Below, in pieces: positions 46,301 through 58,125 of a stretch of DNA of 64,000 nucleotides. The position numbers and the translations under genes were made by a program. The DNA comes from Absidia repens (lineage: Eukaryota > Mucoromycota > Mucoromycetes > Mucorales > Cunninghamellaceae), in contig MCGE01000009.1 of the NCBI GenBank assembly GCA_002105175.1, forward strand, positions 1,736,001 to 1,800,000. Reading direction: 5' to 3'. The notes below the pieces were generated by a model, which saw only the letters and a list, made by a program, of their open reading frames with translations, did not search any database and had not been told where the DNA came from. Each line of letters opens with the position of its first letter. Position 1 is the first letter of the stretch.

Positions 46301-49300
46301 CCTCTTCCGCTGCCGAAGAAAATGACATGGACAACTTGCAAGTGCTCAATCAGTTTGCAGATGGCCTGTTTGGTACTCCGTCGGATCTCACAGCTCGTGA
46401 AGTATTGAAAAATCTTGTGTCCTACATCAAGAGCACCGCCATCGGTATCAGCTGCTTTGAATTAATGGAGTCTGGCCTACTGGAAGCTTTGCTTGGTTAC
46501 CTGACTGAAGGCAATGGATATGCAGCCTCTTTGGTGCACCGCCGTCAAGCATTTAGTGCGGTATTTCTGGAAACCCTGAAATTGGATCAAGGTACCGGTT
46601 TCCTGGCATCCTCAGCTCTTAGAATACTTGTACAACGTCTGGAAACTCTCTTTACACGTTTTGAACGATTCGAAGTGATATTACCTCTGGACTCAACATT
46701 ACCAGCATCATCATTATCATCATCATCATCATCATCGAACAGCATTATGCAAAACCCTGTGCAAATAGTTTCGAAACAGATTCGCATTCGTTTACAAGGT
46801 CAAGGTCCTCATATTCCTGCCGGATGTCAATATATTACAATGGCTACTCAGGCGATCACTACTTTTCGTGTTTTGGAGAAATACCTATTGGATCGTATTT
46901 TTGGTATCGGCATCACTCAAGGTACACACAAGGCAAACAACTCACTGATTGACTCCGACAAAACGCACTCTTCATGCAATACTGAATTAATGGATCTTGA
47001 CAAGGATGAACTGGAAACAAAGGTAAAATATTATTACCATTACTGAGATAAATGCTTGTGTATGTTTCTTTACCTTATACTGACATAGGATTTTTTTAAT
47101 TATGTAGTCAGATTCAAAAACTACACCTCTTCAGACACCCTTGCAAAACCATCCTGGAGAAACAGCATCTTCTTCTACGTCTTCTGTTATTGACTCACCA
47201 GTATCATCTTTAGCGTCACCACCATCGTCATCCTCACTCACGACAGCCATCATCACTGGGAAATCTCAAAGGTCATGCGGTGGAAGTTGGACGATACAAT
47301 TCTACATCAACAACACTCTGATATCCAACGACACCTCACTTTACTGCGCCGTACATCAGTCTGAAACGAAAAAGAGAAAGAATAATGAATCTCGCCTAGC
47401 AAACTACAACATTTGGACTACAAGCTACCCGATTACCTTCAGATGTATCTTTATCGAAGGTGACACCGACGACAGCAAAACAAAGGAAATCACTCCGCTA
47501 CCACAAGACAAACGCCATCCTCCTCCAGAGCAACTGACTGACGACAAGAACAACATCTGCCTAAAAATCTTACAACTTTTGAAAGAATTGACTACGCTTT
47601 CTCGATCTTCGCTGTCAGCACAATCTGGAAAATTGGACAAGACAGCTATAACATTGGTGCCTATGACTGACTTTGTGAATAGGAAACTGGCAGTGAAAAT
47701 GCAACGACAACTAGAAGAGCCTTTGATTGTGGCTAGCGCATGCCTTCCTGATTGGGTCCACTACTGTATGACCAATTATCCCTTCTTGTTTCCGTTTGAT
47801 GTACGCTATTTGTATATCCAGAGCACCTCCTTTGGCATCCCCCGACTATTGGCACATTGGAAGATTATGCATATGCGGAACAACAACAGCACACAAAATG
47901 GACAACAACATCATCTAATTGGTAGAGGACGACATGAAGCTGATATTGGCAATATAGGTGGTGTTGGTGGTACTGGTGGTATTGGTGGTATTGGTGGTAT
48001 CGGTGGTATCGGTGGTGGATATCAATCGGCAGTACGACGCATCGAACGAACCAAATTCCAAGTGCAACGGGATCAAGTTTTAGATGATGCTATCAAAGCC
48101 ATGGATCTTTATGGGAACTCGAAGTCTGTGTTGGAAATTGAATACATGAATGAAGAAGGAACGGGGCTCGGACCGACGATGGAATTCTATGCTCTCGCTT
48201 CCAAGGAATTTTGCACCAAGTCGAATTACATGTGGCGCCACGAAGATGATGGTGATGGTGGTGATCCTATTAGTGAAAAAGATGATCAAGATAAACTCTA
48301 TGTGGTATCTCAACATGGGCTCTTCCCAGCACCATTATCTAAGCAGATGAACCCAGCATTCCGGGGGAAAGTGGTGCGGCTCTTCAAATCGCTTGGACAA
48401 TTTGTGGCAAAATCAATGCTCGATATCCGAATGATTGATATTCCCTTTAGTGTGGCCTTCTTCAAACTGCTTTTACATACAAGTGACGACCTGATGGAAA
48501 TAATTATGGTAAACCGGAATGAATCCACGCTGACACACACGCACTCTCCTTCTTTCGCGCTCTCTGAACAGATCCGACTGACATTCCTATTTTTGCTTTT
48601 ATTATAGGACATTGACCCTGTGTTTGGTAGATCTATATCCCATCTGCAAGCATATGTTGACAAGAAACGTTTGATTGAAAACGACCCAATATTGGTAAGT
48701 GGTGGGAGAATGAATGAGTTGCTTTGAAAGATAAATGCCCTGTCTGACTTTTAAATATATATTATAGACACCAAAAGAACGAGATGAGCTGATTGATAGC
48801 ATTGAAATTGATGGAGCCAAAATTGATGACCTGTGTTTGGATTTTACGCTACCTGGAAGGGCTGATATTAACTTGAAGGTAAAAGCGCATCGAGATAAAT
48901 AAATAAACGATTGAATTTATTGTTGATTTTTGTGATGTCTATTTTTTTTTTTTTTTTCTATTTAGCATGATGGCTCAAAGACGCCTGTGACGATTGAATC
49001 GGTCGAAGAATACATCCAGCTTTTGGTCGACGCAATAGCTGGGTCTGGGATTAATGAACAACTTTCTGCCTTTCGAAATGGGTTCAACATGCTATTCCCT
49101 ATTGAAGATCTCAAGGTACTCACCTGTCAAGAATTAGTATCATTGTATTGTTCTTCATCTGAAGATTGGGTATATTCTAGTAAGTCCCCCCAAAAAAAAG
49201 GGGTTATGGAACAACGAGATTGATAGTCCCCAATTTTTGTTTAGCTTTAGCCGACGCCATCAAAGCTGACCATGGATTTACAATGGATAGTACGACCGTC

Positions 49301-49679
49301 AAAAACTTGTTGGAAATCCTCTCTGAAATGACTGCACAAGAACAACGTGGATTTTTGCAGTTTGCAACTGGGTCGCCTCGACTTCCTATTGGAGGTAATA
49401 AAAAAAAATAGGAGTATAATAGATGGAAGGTATTTTGTGACACTGACAAGGAAAAAAATACGATGTTCTTTGGTTTTTGTAGGCTGGAAATCGATGCGCC
49501 CTATGTTTACGGTGGTCAAAAAGCATTGCGATGCACCCTTCGGTCCTGATGATTACTTGCCATCTGTGATGACTTGCGCCAATTATCTCAAAATGCCGGA
49601 TTATACCAACAAGGAAATTATGCACAAGCAGCTCTTGAAATCTATGCATGAAGGAAAAAATAGCTTTTTACTCTCTTGA
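43337..49679 (+). CDS. UFD4: HECT-type E3 ubiquitin ligase, UFD4 / TRIP12 family
   Basis: Ufd4/TRIP12 ubiquitinates ubiquitin-fusion and N-degron substrates. Eleven exons (43337-43359, 43440-43649, 43725-44547, 44633-45233, 45320-47022, 47108-48508, 48608-48694, 48768-48878, 48966-49179, 49245-49394, 49483-49679) give 1839 residues. A basic, disordered N-terminus is followed by an armadillo-like region (LNTLQNLAEALSISSED, CRCISNLMDVLPTAAPHMV, ALKEIASQAP, RTALQIATHCMRF). A KRRPST-like Ser-rich middle and a Gly/Ile hexanucleotide-encoded repeat (47940-48020) come next. The HECT domain runs from about residue 1500 (LEIEYMNEEGTGLGPTMEFY) to the end. The catalytic Cys is about residue 1806 in VMTCANYLKMPDY. 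The terminal NSFLLS is slightly longer than the usual FxLS end. AATAAA is at 49934-49939. Confidence 0.95.
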
Positions 49680-50619
49680 TCTTATATTTTTATTGTCCCT
49701 CCGTCTCTCTCAAATACACGCTTTCCTATTCCCCTTTATGTATCTTCCCCTCCCCCTCTATTTTCTCCCCTTTTATAAATACTTATTGTTGCTATCATTA
49801 TTTCCTCCAAGCAAAAATGCTTTTCACCATTTGTATACATATATATATATATCCAATTTTCTATGTACACAGTATCTCCCTTTCGCTATTCCCCATTCCC
49901 CACACTTATATTTCATTTCATAAAACTTTTTACAATAAAAAAAATTGTCCTAGCCAATTTATACATATATTTATTTTTGTCTTTGCCTTATTCGCTTATA
50001 TAATGAAAAAAAAAATTGGACCCAGGCACATCAATGCCTGTCAAAACGAAGTACATGTCAACTTTGATTAGATTATAATTATAGTTTTATATTTTCTTTT
50101 ATTAGCTTGATTTGTCGTTAGGTCGTGACGTTATATAATGGTATATATATTTATATATATAAAGATATTATTGATGTGGTTTGCATAAATGAAGTGAGAA
50201 ACCTAAGCATAGAAACCATGCGTTGCAATGTCGTTGTACTTTGATGAAGGGGTATATGTGTTTCGTTTTGTTTTTTGTGGGGCATGGGTTGACGACAGTG
50301 CTATGCCGATTTCAAATATATGTGAAGGGGGAAGGGGGGCAGAGAATCGAAGATGGGGGTAATAACGGAAGACGGAGGCACATATATCATCATTAAATTG
50401 GTCAAACATATAATCACACCATCAACCATGATTCATTCAAAGACATATAATAAATAAAAAGAGTTTACTTTATTTCATAAAAACGTATTTATATATTTTG
50501 TATATAATACTAATAAAACAAACTACTGGTCTAAACTACTAAATAATAAACTAAAAAAAAAAATCCATTTCTTGCGAAAGGAGACACCTAGTTTTTCGCC
50601 ATCCAGCCAAAAATCACGA
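49680..50619. other. Intergenic, UFD4 3' flank
   Basis: Contains the UFD4 poly(A) signal (49934) and AT-rich sequence with several TATATA runs. I see no convincing gene. Confidence 0.55.
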
Positions 50620-52290
50620 TTGCACATGAATCTTGTTCAGGAAAAACCTCCACATACAGTTTGACCATCCGTTATCACCATACCATCCAATTTTCCACAA
50701 TCTATATTAGCAACACATTTGTTGGTCGAATAAATGGAGTCAGCGATCTAATAGAAAAAGATGGATTAGTAATAGTATACTCCTTAGATTGACATTTATA
50801 CTTACTTACATTAAGGTTTGGCCACGATATTTCAAGATTCAGCGTAAAAAAAGACCTTTCAGACTGTTTCTAACTGACAACTATAAATTACATAAAAAGG
50901 GAGGATGATCAGTTCAAAGACCTCCTTTTTTGTTCACCTGTTTTCACCGTTGCCAGGATCATATCACATAAGATATTAAACATACAGACAATAGACAGCT
51001 GCAACCATTTTCACATCCATTCAGATTACTAATGATTTATTGTTGAATCATTTTCTATTGATCGATAAAAGATAAAAAGATGGGTAAATAAAACAAAACC
51101 TTTCACTTCCCCTCCCTCCCCTTCCCTTCGTTCCGATTCCTCCTTTACTTGCCACTCAAAAAGATCTGACGAAGATAGTCCAAATATAGAGACAACCAGA
51201 ATCAAGATTAGAGAGAAGCCACCTATTTCCCGCGTTTGTTGGGGGTAGGAATGTATTTTGATAACCACAGCTGTATTTCGCCTTCCTCTTCAGATAAACT
51301 TCATTTCACAAAAGCTATTGTTTATTTCTTGACCAGTTTCACCATGCGCGTTGATTGATCCAGTGAGTCACACACTACAATATAAAGTGCAACAAAGAAA
51401 ATCCGAGTTAGGGCCTTTGCATTTTCTTTGATTTCAGCATATATACACACACCCGCTCCTACCCCCTCCCTCCTCGCCGTTTACCACCCTCTCCCGAAGA
51501 CCCCCCCCAACCAAACTCAACCCAACCTAACCCTACCCAGCCCCATTACCACTCCTCGTCTTCTTCTTAAAATCATAGTTTTCAAATATACCAATAAACT
51601 CACCCCTATTGTCCAAACTTACCGGTTGATGAAACCCGCTTGTTTAACTTTGGAAGCCACAAAACTTGCATTCGAATGAAATTCCTGTCAGTAGGAATCA
51701 GAGACCGCGGACGTTATCTACCGAAAAAAGGAGAGTTTAGACAAAACTATGAGAATCAAACGCGAGATATTGTCTTTGTTTTCTACCTGTTGTGGCGATA
51801 AGACCCAGAAATTGATGACAAGAAGGATTTTCTCCTTTAACAATCTTGATTTCATTAAATGACATTCTTGATGGGAAAAAGAAGAAAAAAAAGAAGAAAA
51901 GAGCGGGGATTCAATTTGATTTGCCTAAAAGGATCTGACAGGCACACACTGCAAAAAAAAAAAAAAACTATATTCCTGTCACAGAGCTTATGTCATAGTA
52001 CAGTACTTACTGTAGTAGCTTTAATATCTTACTACTTTTATCTAGTATTTATTTCTACCAATAAAATAATTAAAACTCACCAAGCATAATGAGAAGGACC
52101 CAAGTACTTGACATACATATGGTTTTGGAAAAGAATGTAAATAGAAGTTTGGGTTTCATCTGTCTCCTTTTTCTGTAACTCGTTTATTTTCATTGATGTT
52201 GTTATTTTTATTTCGGTGAATCTAATTTGCCACCGCGTACCATCATCGGTACGAAAGATGTTCCTCTCTCCTTTCAAACCGAAAAAAGAA
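50620..52290 (-). pseudogene. Possible degraded multi-exon gene or gene remnants (unidentified)
   Basis: On the minus strand several exon-like segments with splice-like borders follow one another. They are about 52278-52081 (ERNIFRTDDGTRWQIRFTEI ... YVKYLGPSHYA, then GTGAGT), 51870-51787 (NEIKIVKGENPSCHQFLGLI), 51680-51621 (EFHSNASFVASKVKQAGFIN, then GTAAGT), about 51265-51150, and 50748-50635 (IADSIYSTNKCVANIDCG ... stop). I could not join them in one open phase: the junctions I tried give stops, and no convincing first exon or Met is visible. I recognise no family. They may be a decayed gene, a gene with exons I have mis-set, or chance. Confidence 0.25.
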
Positions 52291-52680
52291 CCCCCTTTAT
52301 TGTTACAAAGTGTCTACGAGATAAAAAAAAAAAAAAAGGGATTGCATTAAACCCTCGCTATTATTCTCACTTTCGATCATGATCGCATATTTTTATTTTT
52401 TTTGTGAGTGTGACTGGATGCATAAATTACTTGTTAAAGAGCGATAGCAAACCTTTATTCTTTTCTCCCTTTCTGTTTTCATTGTCACAAAAAAACTTGG
52501 TGAAAGGGGCGCTTTTTTTTTCGAAGGAGGGAAGGGTTAGCTATACATTTATAAAGTAACTATTTTTTCTTTCTTTCTTTTTCTTCTTATCTTATTCTCT
52601 CACTTTTTTTTTTCTTTCTTTCTTTCTTTCTTTCTTTTCCCTTTACAAATCATTTTGTTTTTTTCTTTCGGGACTTCTTC
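52291..52680. other. Intergenic, promoter of the DDHD lipase gene
   Basis: A/T-rich with a TTTC-repeat tract (52562-52640) shortly before the start codon at 52681. No gene seen. Confidence 0.5.
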
Positions 52681-55057
52681 ATGATTTACGATACTTACAA
52701 TGATCTTGCCACACCTTCTATGAGCGGTAATTGAAATTTGTATTTTTTTTTTTTTTTGGTACTCATTTCTTTTTTTTCTATCGTTTCTCTTTTTCACAAA
52801 GGGGAAGAAATTCATTCGGTATGGGAACAAGACGAAGACACTATTGACCACGTTATATTTGTTATTCATGTAAGCTAGTCATTAAACATATTACGATATC
52901 TTTTGCTGACTCGTTTATCTTCCTTATACAGGGCATTGGTCAACAAACTGAACGTTTTGGTTACTTTGAACAACATAGTAAGTGATGCATAACTGATACT
53001 ACTGGAAACCAAAGAACCTTGAAAAACTTATCTATCTATTTTACTAGTGGAAACCATTCGAAAGACAATATGTGAAGTATTACAAGCACGTATGCCATAC
53101 CGCGACATTCGAATCCAACTTATTCCCATCGAATGGCACAAACATATTCACGAGCAAACCGACAGTTGTTTGAACAATATCAGCTTGGAAAGTGTTCCTG
53201 GTATGCGTTTGGTTAGCAATGACTATATGATGGATGCCCTTTACTATCTCGCCAAAGACCGACAACAAAGCATCGTCTCACATGTTACACAAACCTTCAA
53301 TGACACTTATCATGAATTCATCGATACTCATCCTACCTTTCAAGGTAATATTGGTATCTTTGGTTACTCGTAAGTAGTCTATGTTTTTTAATTGATTTAT
53401 ACACGTATGGATTTCTTTCCTAACAAAAATATATTAATTACAGCTTAGGTGGGATCATTACTTGGGATATCCTTTCTCATCAACGCACTATCGAAACCAT
53501 GGAAGAACAAGCTCAACTCAACAAATTGGATTTACGTGTACCTCACTTGGATTTCAAACCTCAGTTTTTATTTGGGGTTGGTTGTCCATTAGGTGCCTTC
53601 CTCAATATTCGTAATCAAGACCCAAAACTATACCATCCCGATGATTCCACCATCTTTGAAAACATTTATCATCCTTGTGATCCTTTGGTAAGTTCCAACT
53701 TCCCTCCCCCCCCTTATACGCCGCCCTCCCCTTGACCTTACTTGGAAAAACTCCTTTAAATACATTACAAAAATACTTGTTTTTACGATATTCTTCCTCT
53801 CTTTCTTTCTCTTATTTCTCCTCTCACTACCCTACGGATTTTTTTTTCAGGGCAAACTCCTTACTGACCTTTTTTTTTTTTACTTATTTTATAGGCATAT
53901 CGTGTAGAGCCACTGTATCATCCTGATTGTCGACAGCATGATAGTATTCAAGTAGAAGCTGCTATTCCTTCAGATCATGCTACACCTTTATTTACATCGT
54001 TGACTGGATGGGTCACCTCATGGTTCAAGAAATCAAACGAAAACAGCGGCTCTTTAGTAGACGAATCCCTACCTCTATCACCACCATGCACCCTCGAACT
54101 CCTTTGGCCACCACCACCACTACTACTACTACTACTAATACTGCTGCCTCTACTCCTTGGTCTCCTCAACAGCCTCCTACTATTGTCAATGACCCTATGG
54201 TTGCTTCTGCTACTGCTGGAATGGATACCCCGTCACTTATTGCCACCTCCAACACAAATTATCCCAACCACCACCAACGCCAGCCAAGCACTCCATCTTC
54301 TATTGACTGTCCGTTGACCCAGTTTCAAGGAGATGACTGCATGCCCTTGAACGGAGGCGAATCCCACCACCCAATGGATGTCGACCATGATGATGATGAT
54401 GATAACAAGAATGGAGAACCTTCCGACCGAGCAACGCTTCTCTCCTCTGTCGGTGCCCTCTTCCAATATATCTCACCGCGTGCCTCTTTTGATCGTGACT
54501 CTGCCATTGGATCTGACATTGAAGAAGAAGATGAAGACGACAACGGCAATGACCATCGACATAAATGTGATCAAGACATCGACATGCCATCATCGTACTC
54601 CTCTGTGACATTCAACCATCATCAACTGAAAAAAATGAAGCGAAGATCAGCCCCGCTACCATCCTCATCATGCATGAACACATCATCGTCATCATCATCA
54701 ACAACAACTTCACCGCCTGGTGCCCCTACCAATCCCGGTATGCTTTATCGTCGACGACAGAGTCAAATCTATGACACCAACACCATGGCCTCCTTTTCTG
54801 TGCAAAAGAAACGCCGACAATCGTTACCCAACCTACGCCCTCTGCAACCGGAAGCGTCGTCACTGGAGGAAGATGAGGCCTTATTACAGACATTACCTGG
54901 TAGCCGGCGTGTGGATTATGCATTGCAACCTGGACCTATGCTTGGTGGCATGATCTCGAATCAATATCTTCTTGGCTTTCAAGCGCACTTCTCTTATTGG
55001 AATAACAAGGACATGCTCTGGCGAATGGTGGATCAACTGGACAATGCAATTCATTAG
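52681..55057 (+). CDS. DDHD-domain phospholipase (PA-PLA1-like)
   Basis: These intracellular phospholipases A1 act on phosphatidic acid and related lipids. Seven exons (52681-52726, 52802-52869, 52932-52977, 53048-53369, 53444-53687, 53895-54056, 54173-55057) give 590 residues. VIFVIHGIGQQTERF forms the oxyanion region, and GYSLGG carries the nucleophile Ser161. FKPQFLFGVGCPLGAFL and HPCDPLAYRVEPLYHP belong to the DDHD domain. The segment SRRVDYALQPG and the C-terminal QAHFSYWNNKDMLW complete it. Between these lies a roughly 240-residue Ser/Asp-rich insert. The sixth intron (54057-54172) is inferred: it has a TACTAATAC branch-like site and a CAACAG acceptor, and without it the frame shifts and the DDHD end is lost. 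The protein lacks the long N-terminus (WWE/SAM-type regions) of animal members. Confidence 0.88.
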
Positions 55058-55534
55058 ATCTTCTTCTTTTTGGGTGGGAAGGGGCTTGGTTAGTTTACCA
55101 TAGCTTTTTTTCTTATCATTAGTGCTCCCCCCCTCTCTCTCTCTCTCCCCCCTTTATTGGATCCCCTCCCCTTCCTCCCCTTTTATCAAAATATCCTCCT
55201 TTGTCTTTTTATACTTATAATTTTCTTTTTCTTTTTTTTTTTTGTTGTTTCTTATCATATCATTTTTTTTATCATATATTTTAGTTGATGTAGTATCATT
55301 TTATTTATTTCCTTCAACCAACAACATTTCTTCTCTCCCCCCACCCCTTTTTTTTTTTTTTTTATCCATCCCTCACTTCTTATCTTGCTTTACCCAAATT
55401 CATAATAAAAAAAGAATGACCACCCCCAAAAAAAAATAAAAATCATTTTGTAGTTCTATACCAAATAAGACCCACTCATCCCCCTCTTTTCTGCAATATC
55501 GTCTATGATTCCAGATATTCAATCAATATACGCA

Positions 55535-55565
<31 letters not shown>
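55058..55565. other. Intergenic, DDHD gene 3' flank
   Basis: Pyrimidine-rich sequence with CT and T runs, ending in a 33-nt A run (55533-55565). No gene seen. Confidence 0.55.
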
Positions 55566-55567
<2 letters not shown>

Positions 55568-55815
55568 GTCATTGATTGTATTCTACTGTCCCCGTTCCAT
55601 TTCAAACAAATATATCAAAAAAAAAAAAAAAAAAAAAAAAAAAGAGAGATCAAAGGAAGAAGAGGGTTTTTTTATTGATTGATACAAAAAAAAAAAAAAA
55701 AAAATCTGTCATTGTTTGTATTCTACCGTCCCCGTCCCATTTCAAACAAATACATCATAAAAAAAAAAAAAAAAAAAAGATGACATCTATTGTATTCTAC
55801 CGTCCCGTCCTACAT
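55566..55815. repeat. Tandem array of three short units, separated by poly(A) runs
   Basis: A unit with TGTATTCTACYGTCCC, then CCATTTCAAACAAATAYATC, occurs at 55566-55616 and 55706-55758 and partly at 55781-55815. The first two copies are followed by A runs of about 20 or more; a separate A run precedes the second. The array lies between two convergent genes. It looks like a short sequence duplicated together with its A tail, or successive insertions of a tailed transcript. Confidence 0.75.
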
Positions 55816-55852
55816 AAACTTATCTATGTATCAAAAACAAAAGGATGTGTGT

Positions 55853-57469
55853 TCATGGTTGTTGTTGATGATGATGATGATGATGAGGATGAGGTGGAGG
55901 ATGCATTTGCTGGGCCATCCGGGTGACTTCTTCAATTGCCGCAACGGTTGATGGAGAATAATGGACCGTTTCTTGATGATGCGTCTGTGCTGAGGTTGTT
56001 GTACCGATCTTAGAGGAGGAGGAGGAGGAGGAGGAAGGGGTGGTGGTGGTGGTGGCGGCGGCGGTGCTGGTGGATGCTACCACGTGGTGGTTGGCCTCGT
56101 CATTGTCCTCTTGATGCGTGGTGGTGGTGGGATTGGTGGCAGCAAAATCGGTAGGTGTGGTCCATGGGTAATCCATCAATGGGTCATAATACGGAGCAGT
56201 GTTTGGACCCGAGGAGGTAACACCACCACCACCAGTTGTACTTGTAGTGCCACCACCAACCATTGTCATATAATAAAGATCGGCCGATGGTTGTTGCTGT
56301 TGTTGCTGTTGATGGGGTGGTGGTAGTGGTGGTGGTGGTGGCATGGAATATCCGCCTGAGGAAGTATGGTGATGATATGGATGTTGATAAGATGTGGCTG
56401 GGGATGGTGTGGACGATGTTCCGTGTGGTAATGGGGGTGGGGGTGGGACTGTTTCATACAAGTTCATCGAATCCACATGAGATGAGTTCAAGTCCATAAA
56501 TGACGATGGCATGTGTTGCAGTGTATTGCTGATAGGAGAGGTGGTGGAGGTGGTGGGGGTGGTGGAAGTCATGGCCGAAGTGGGAAGATACATTTTCATG
56601 CCAGGTTTATGATATGCCGTTTTTGTTGCCGATGAAGAGGAGGAGGGATCATGAATGCCAAGATAAGCTGCTGGTGATGAGTTTGCGGAGGGCGACGACG
56701 ATGATGATGATGACGATGATGCTGGTTCCGCAGGTTCCCTTTTTCGTAGTTTGGTACTGGCTTGTGTTTTCTTTTTATCGTTGATGGGATTGATAGTGGA
56801 AGATGAGCTGGATGCCCGATGATGATGCGGATGGTGATGCTGTTGTCGTTGCTGCTGCTGTTTCGCTTCCTTTGTTTGGTTTCGTTTTGTTCTTGCAATA
56901 CGTTGTTCTCCACGGAGTCGAAGTTGTGCCAGTATGGTTCTTGATTCCTGTACTTCTTGTTCGGTCTTACTGAGGTGAGAACGGAGCATATCTTCCTGAG
57001 GATGAGGGTGATGTGGTCCAGTGCCATTCGGTGCTGCTGTTGTTGTTGCTCCTGCTGCTGCTGCTGCTGCTGTGGTTGTAGAAGTGGAAGTAGTAGTGTT
57101 TCCTAATGTTGGATCCATCGAAGTGGTCATTAATGAGGAGAGTAGCATGCTACGATATTCGTTCATGTCAGCTTCGATTTGGCGGATTTGATGTTCGAGT
57201 TGTGACAAGTGGTCAATGTAAGGATCAACATGGTGAGGTTGGGTGTTGCGTGACCTGCGGGAGCTCGGGTAGGAGCAAGAGGAGCCTGTGCTTTGACATC
57301 TTGTACAAAAAGGATGAGCACCATCACATCGTACCTGCAAAAAAAAAAAAAAACAAGGAAGAGAAGAAAATTGTAGTGGCGCTTACTGGTTTTAAAAGGA
57401 TTGGTTGGTTACACGTACCTTTTTACGGTGACACCTGAAACAGGCGATAGGAGCTCGTGGTCGTTTCAT
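55853..57469 (-). CDS. Zn2Cys6 (fungal binuclear cluster) transcription factor
   Basis: Two exons (57469-57419 and 57334-55853) give 510 residues. The zinc cluster is complete and near the N-terminus: C10, C13, C20, C27, C30 and C37 in the spacing Cx2Cx6Cx6Cx2Cx6C, with the intron falling between C13 and C20. A coiled-coil-like stretch follows (YIDHLSQLEHQIRQIEADMNEYRSM), typical of the dimer region. A second Leu/Glu-rich helix lies near residue 130. The rest is low complexity (Ser, Thr, Pro, His, Gln) with runs from TGG/TGA/GAG repeats. No fungal-specific transcription factor middle domain is seen. Its targets cannot be inferred. It is convergent with the DDHD gene and tandem with the Rab gene. 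Confidence 0.9.
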
Positions 57470-58125
57470 GGTCGATCGTTACTGGGAAAGGTTGTTACTG
57501 ACAAAAATAAAAGTATCAAGGTAAGTGAATTAGAATAAAGGATTTGATGGTAATGATAATATTTAAAGAAAAAAAGAAAATGATAAAAAAAATCCAGAAA
57601 AGCTTATACAATGTATTTCTATTTCAAACGCCGATGTACACCACCTAGCTATATTTGAGATTTTTGCATAAAAGTAAATTTTACGTTTCAATTGAGACGA
57701 AGGGCAATGGTCTTTTGTGAATAGACACATGCTAGAATTTTTGGGACGATGTTGAAACGTAGGCAAGTTTATTTTTAGACGCCTAGAAGAAGAAAAAAAG
57801 GATTCTGTCATCAAATCTGGTAATTAGATTTTTCTTCATTATGCACGCGTTTTTTAAAGATCAATATCAACATATTTCGAATTGTTTCTTCCCCGCCTCA
57901 ATTTTATTTTATCACCGTCTTAAACTTTAAACTTTTGATATTTGCACTATAATCCCATCCAACCAACAAACATTTTATTTTCAATAAACGAAGCCAAAAG
58001 TAGTATTAAAGCTATTTTTTATTGTGAAAAAGGATAAAAATAGGAGAGGGAGGGGGTGATGATGGAGGAGGGATTCAAAATACCAATCTACAATTTCTAA
58101 TAACTAAAACTATATATACTATACA
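57470..58125. other. Intergenic, Zn2Cys6 promoter / Rab gene 3' flank
   Basis: The region is AT-rich with a TTTATT at about 58017-58022 for the Rab gene. No convincing exon or RNA gene is visible. Confidence 0.55.

Noticed and set aside
51480..51545. CCCAACCTAACCCTACCC-like stretch resembling telomere repeats
   Set aside because: It is irregular and short, with no repeating TTAGGG-type unit, so it is simple C/A-rich sequence.
55576..55926. 116-codon plus-strand frame with polyLys
   Set aside because: It is a translation of the A-run tandem array and runs antisense into the Zn2Cys6 gene.
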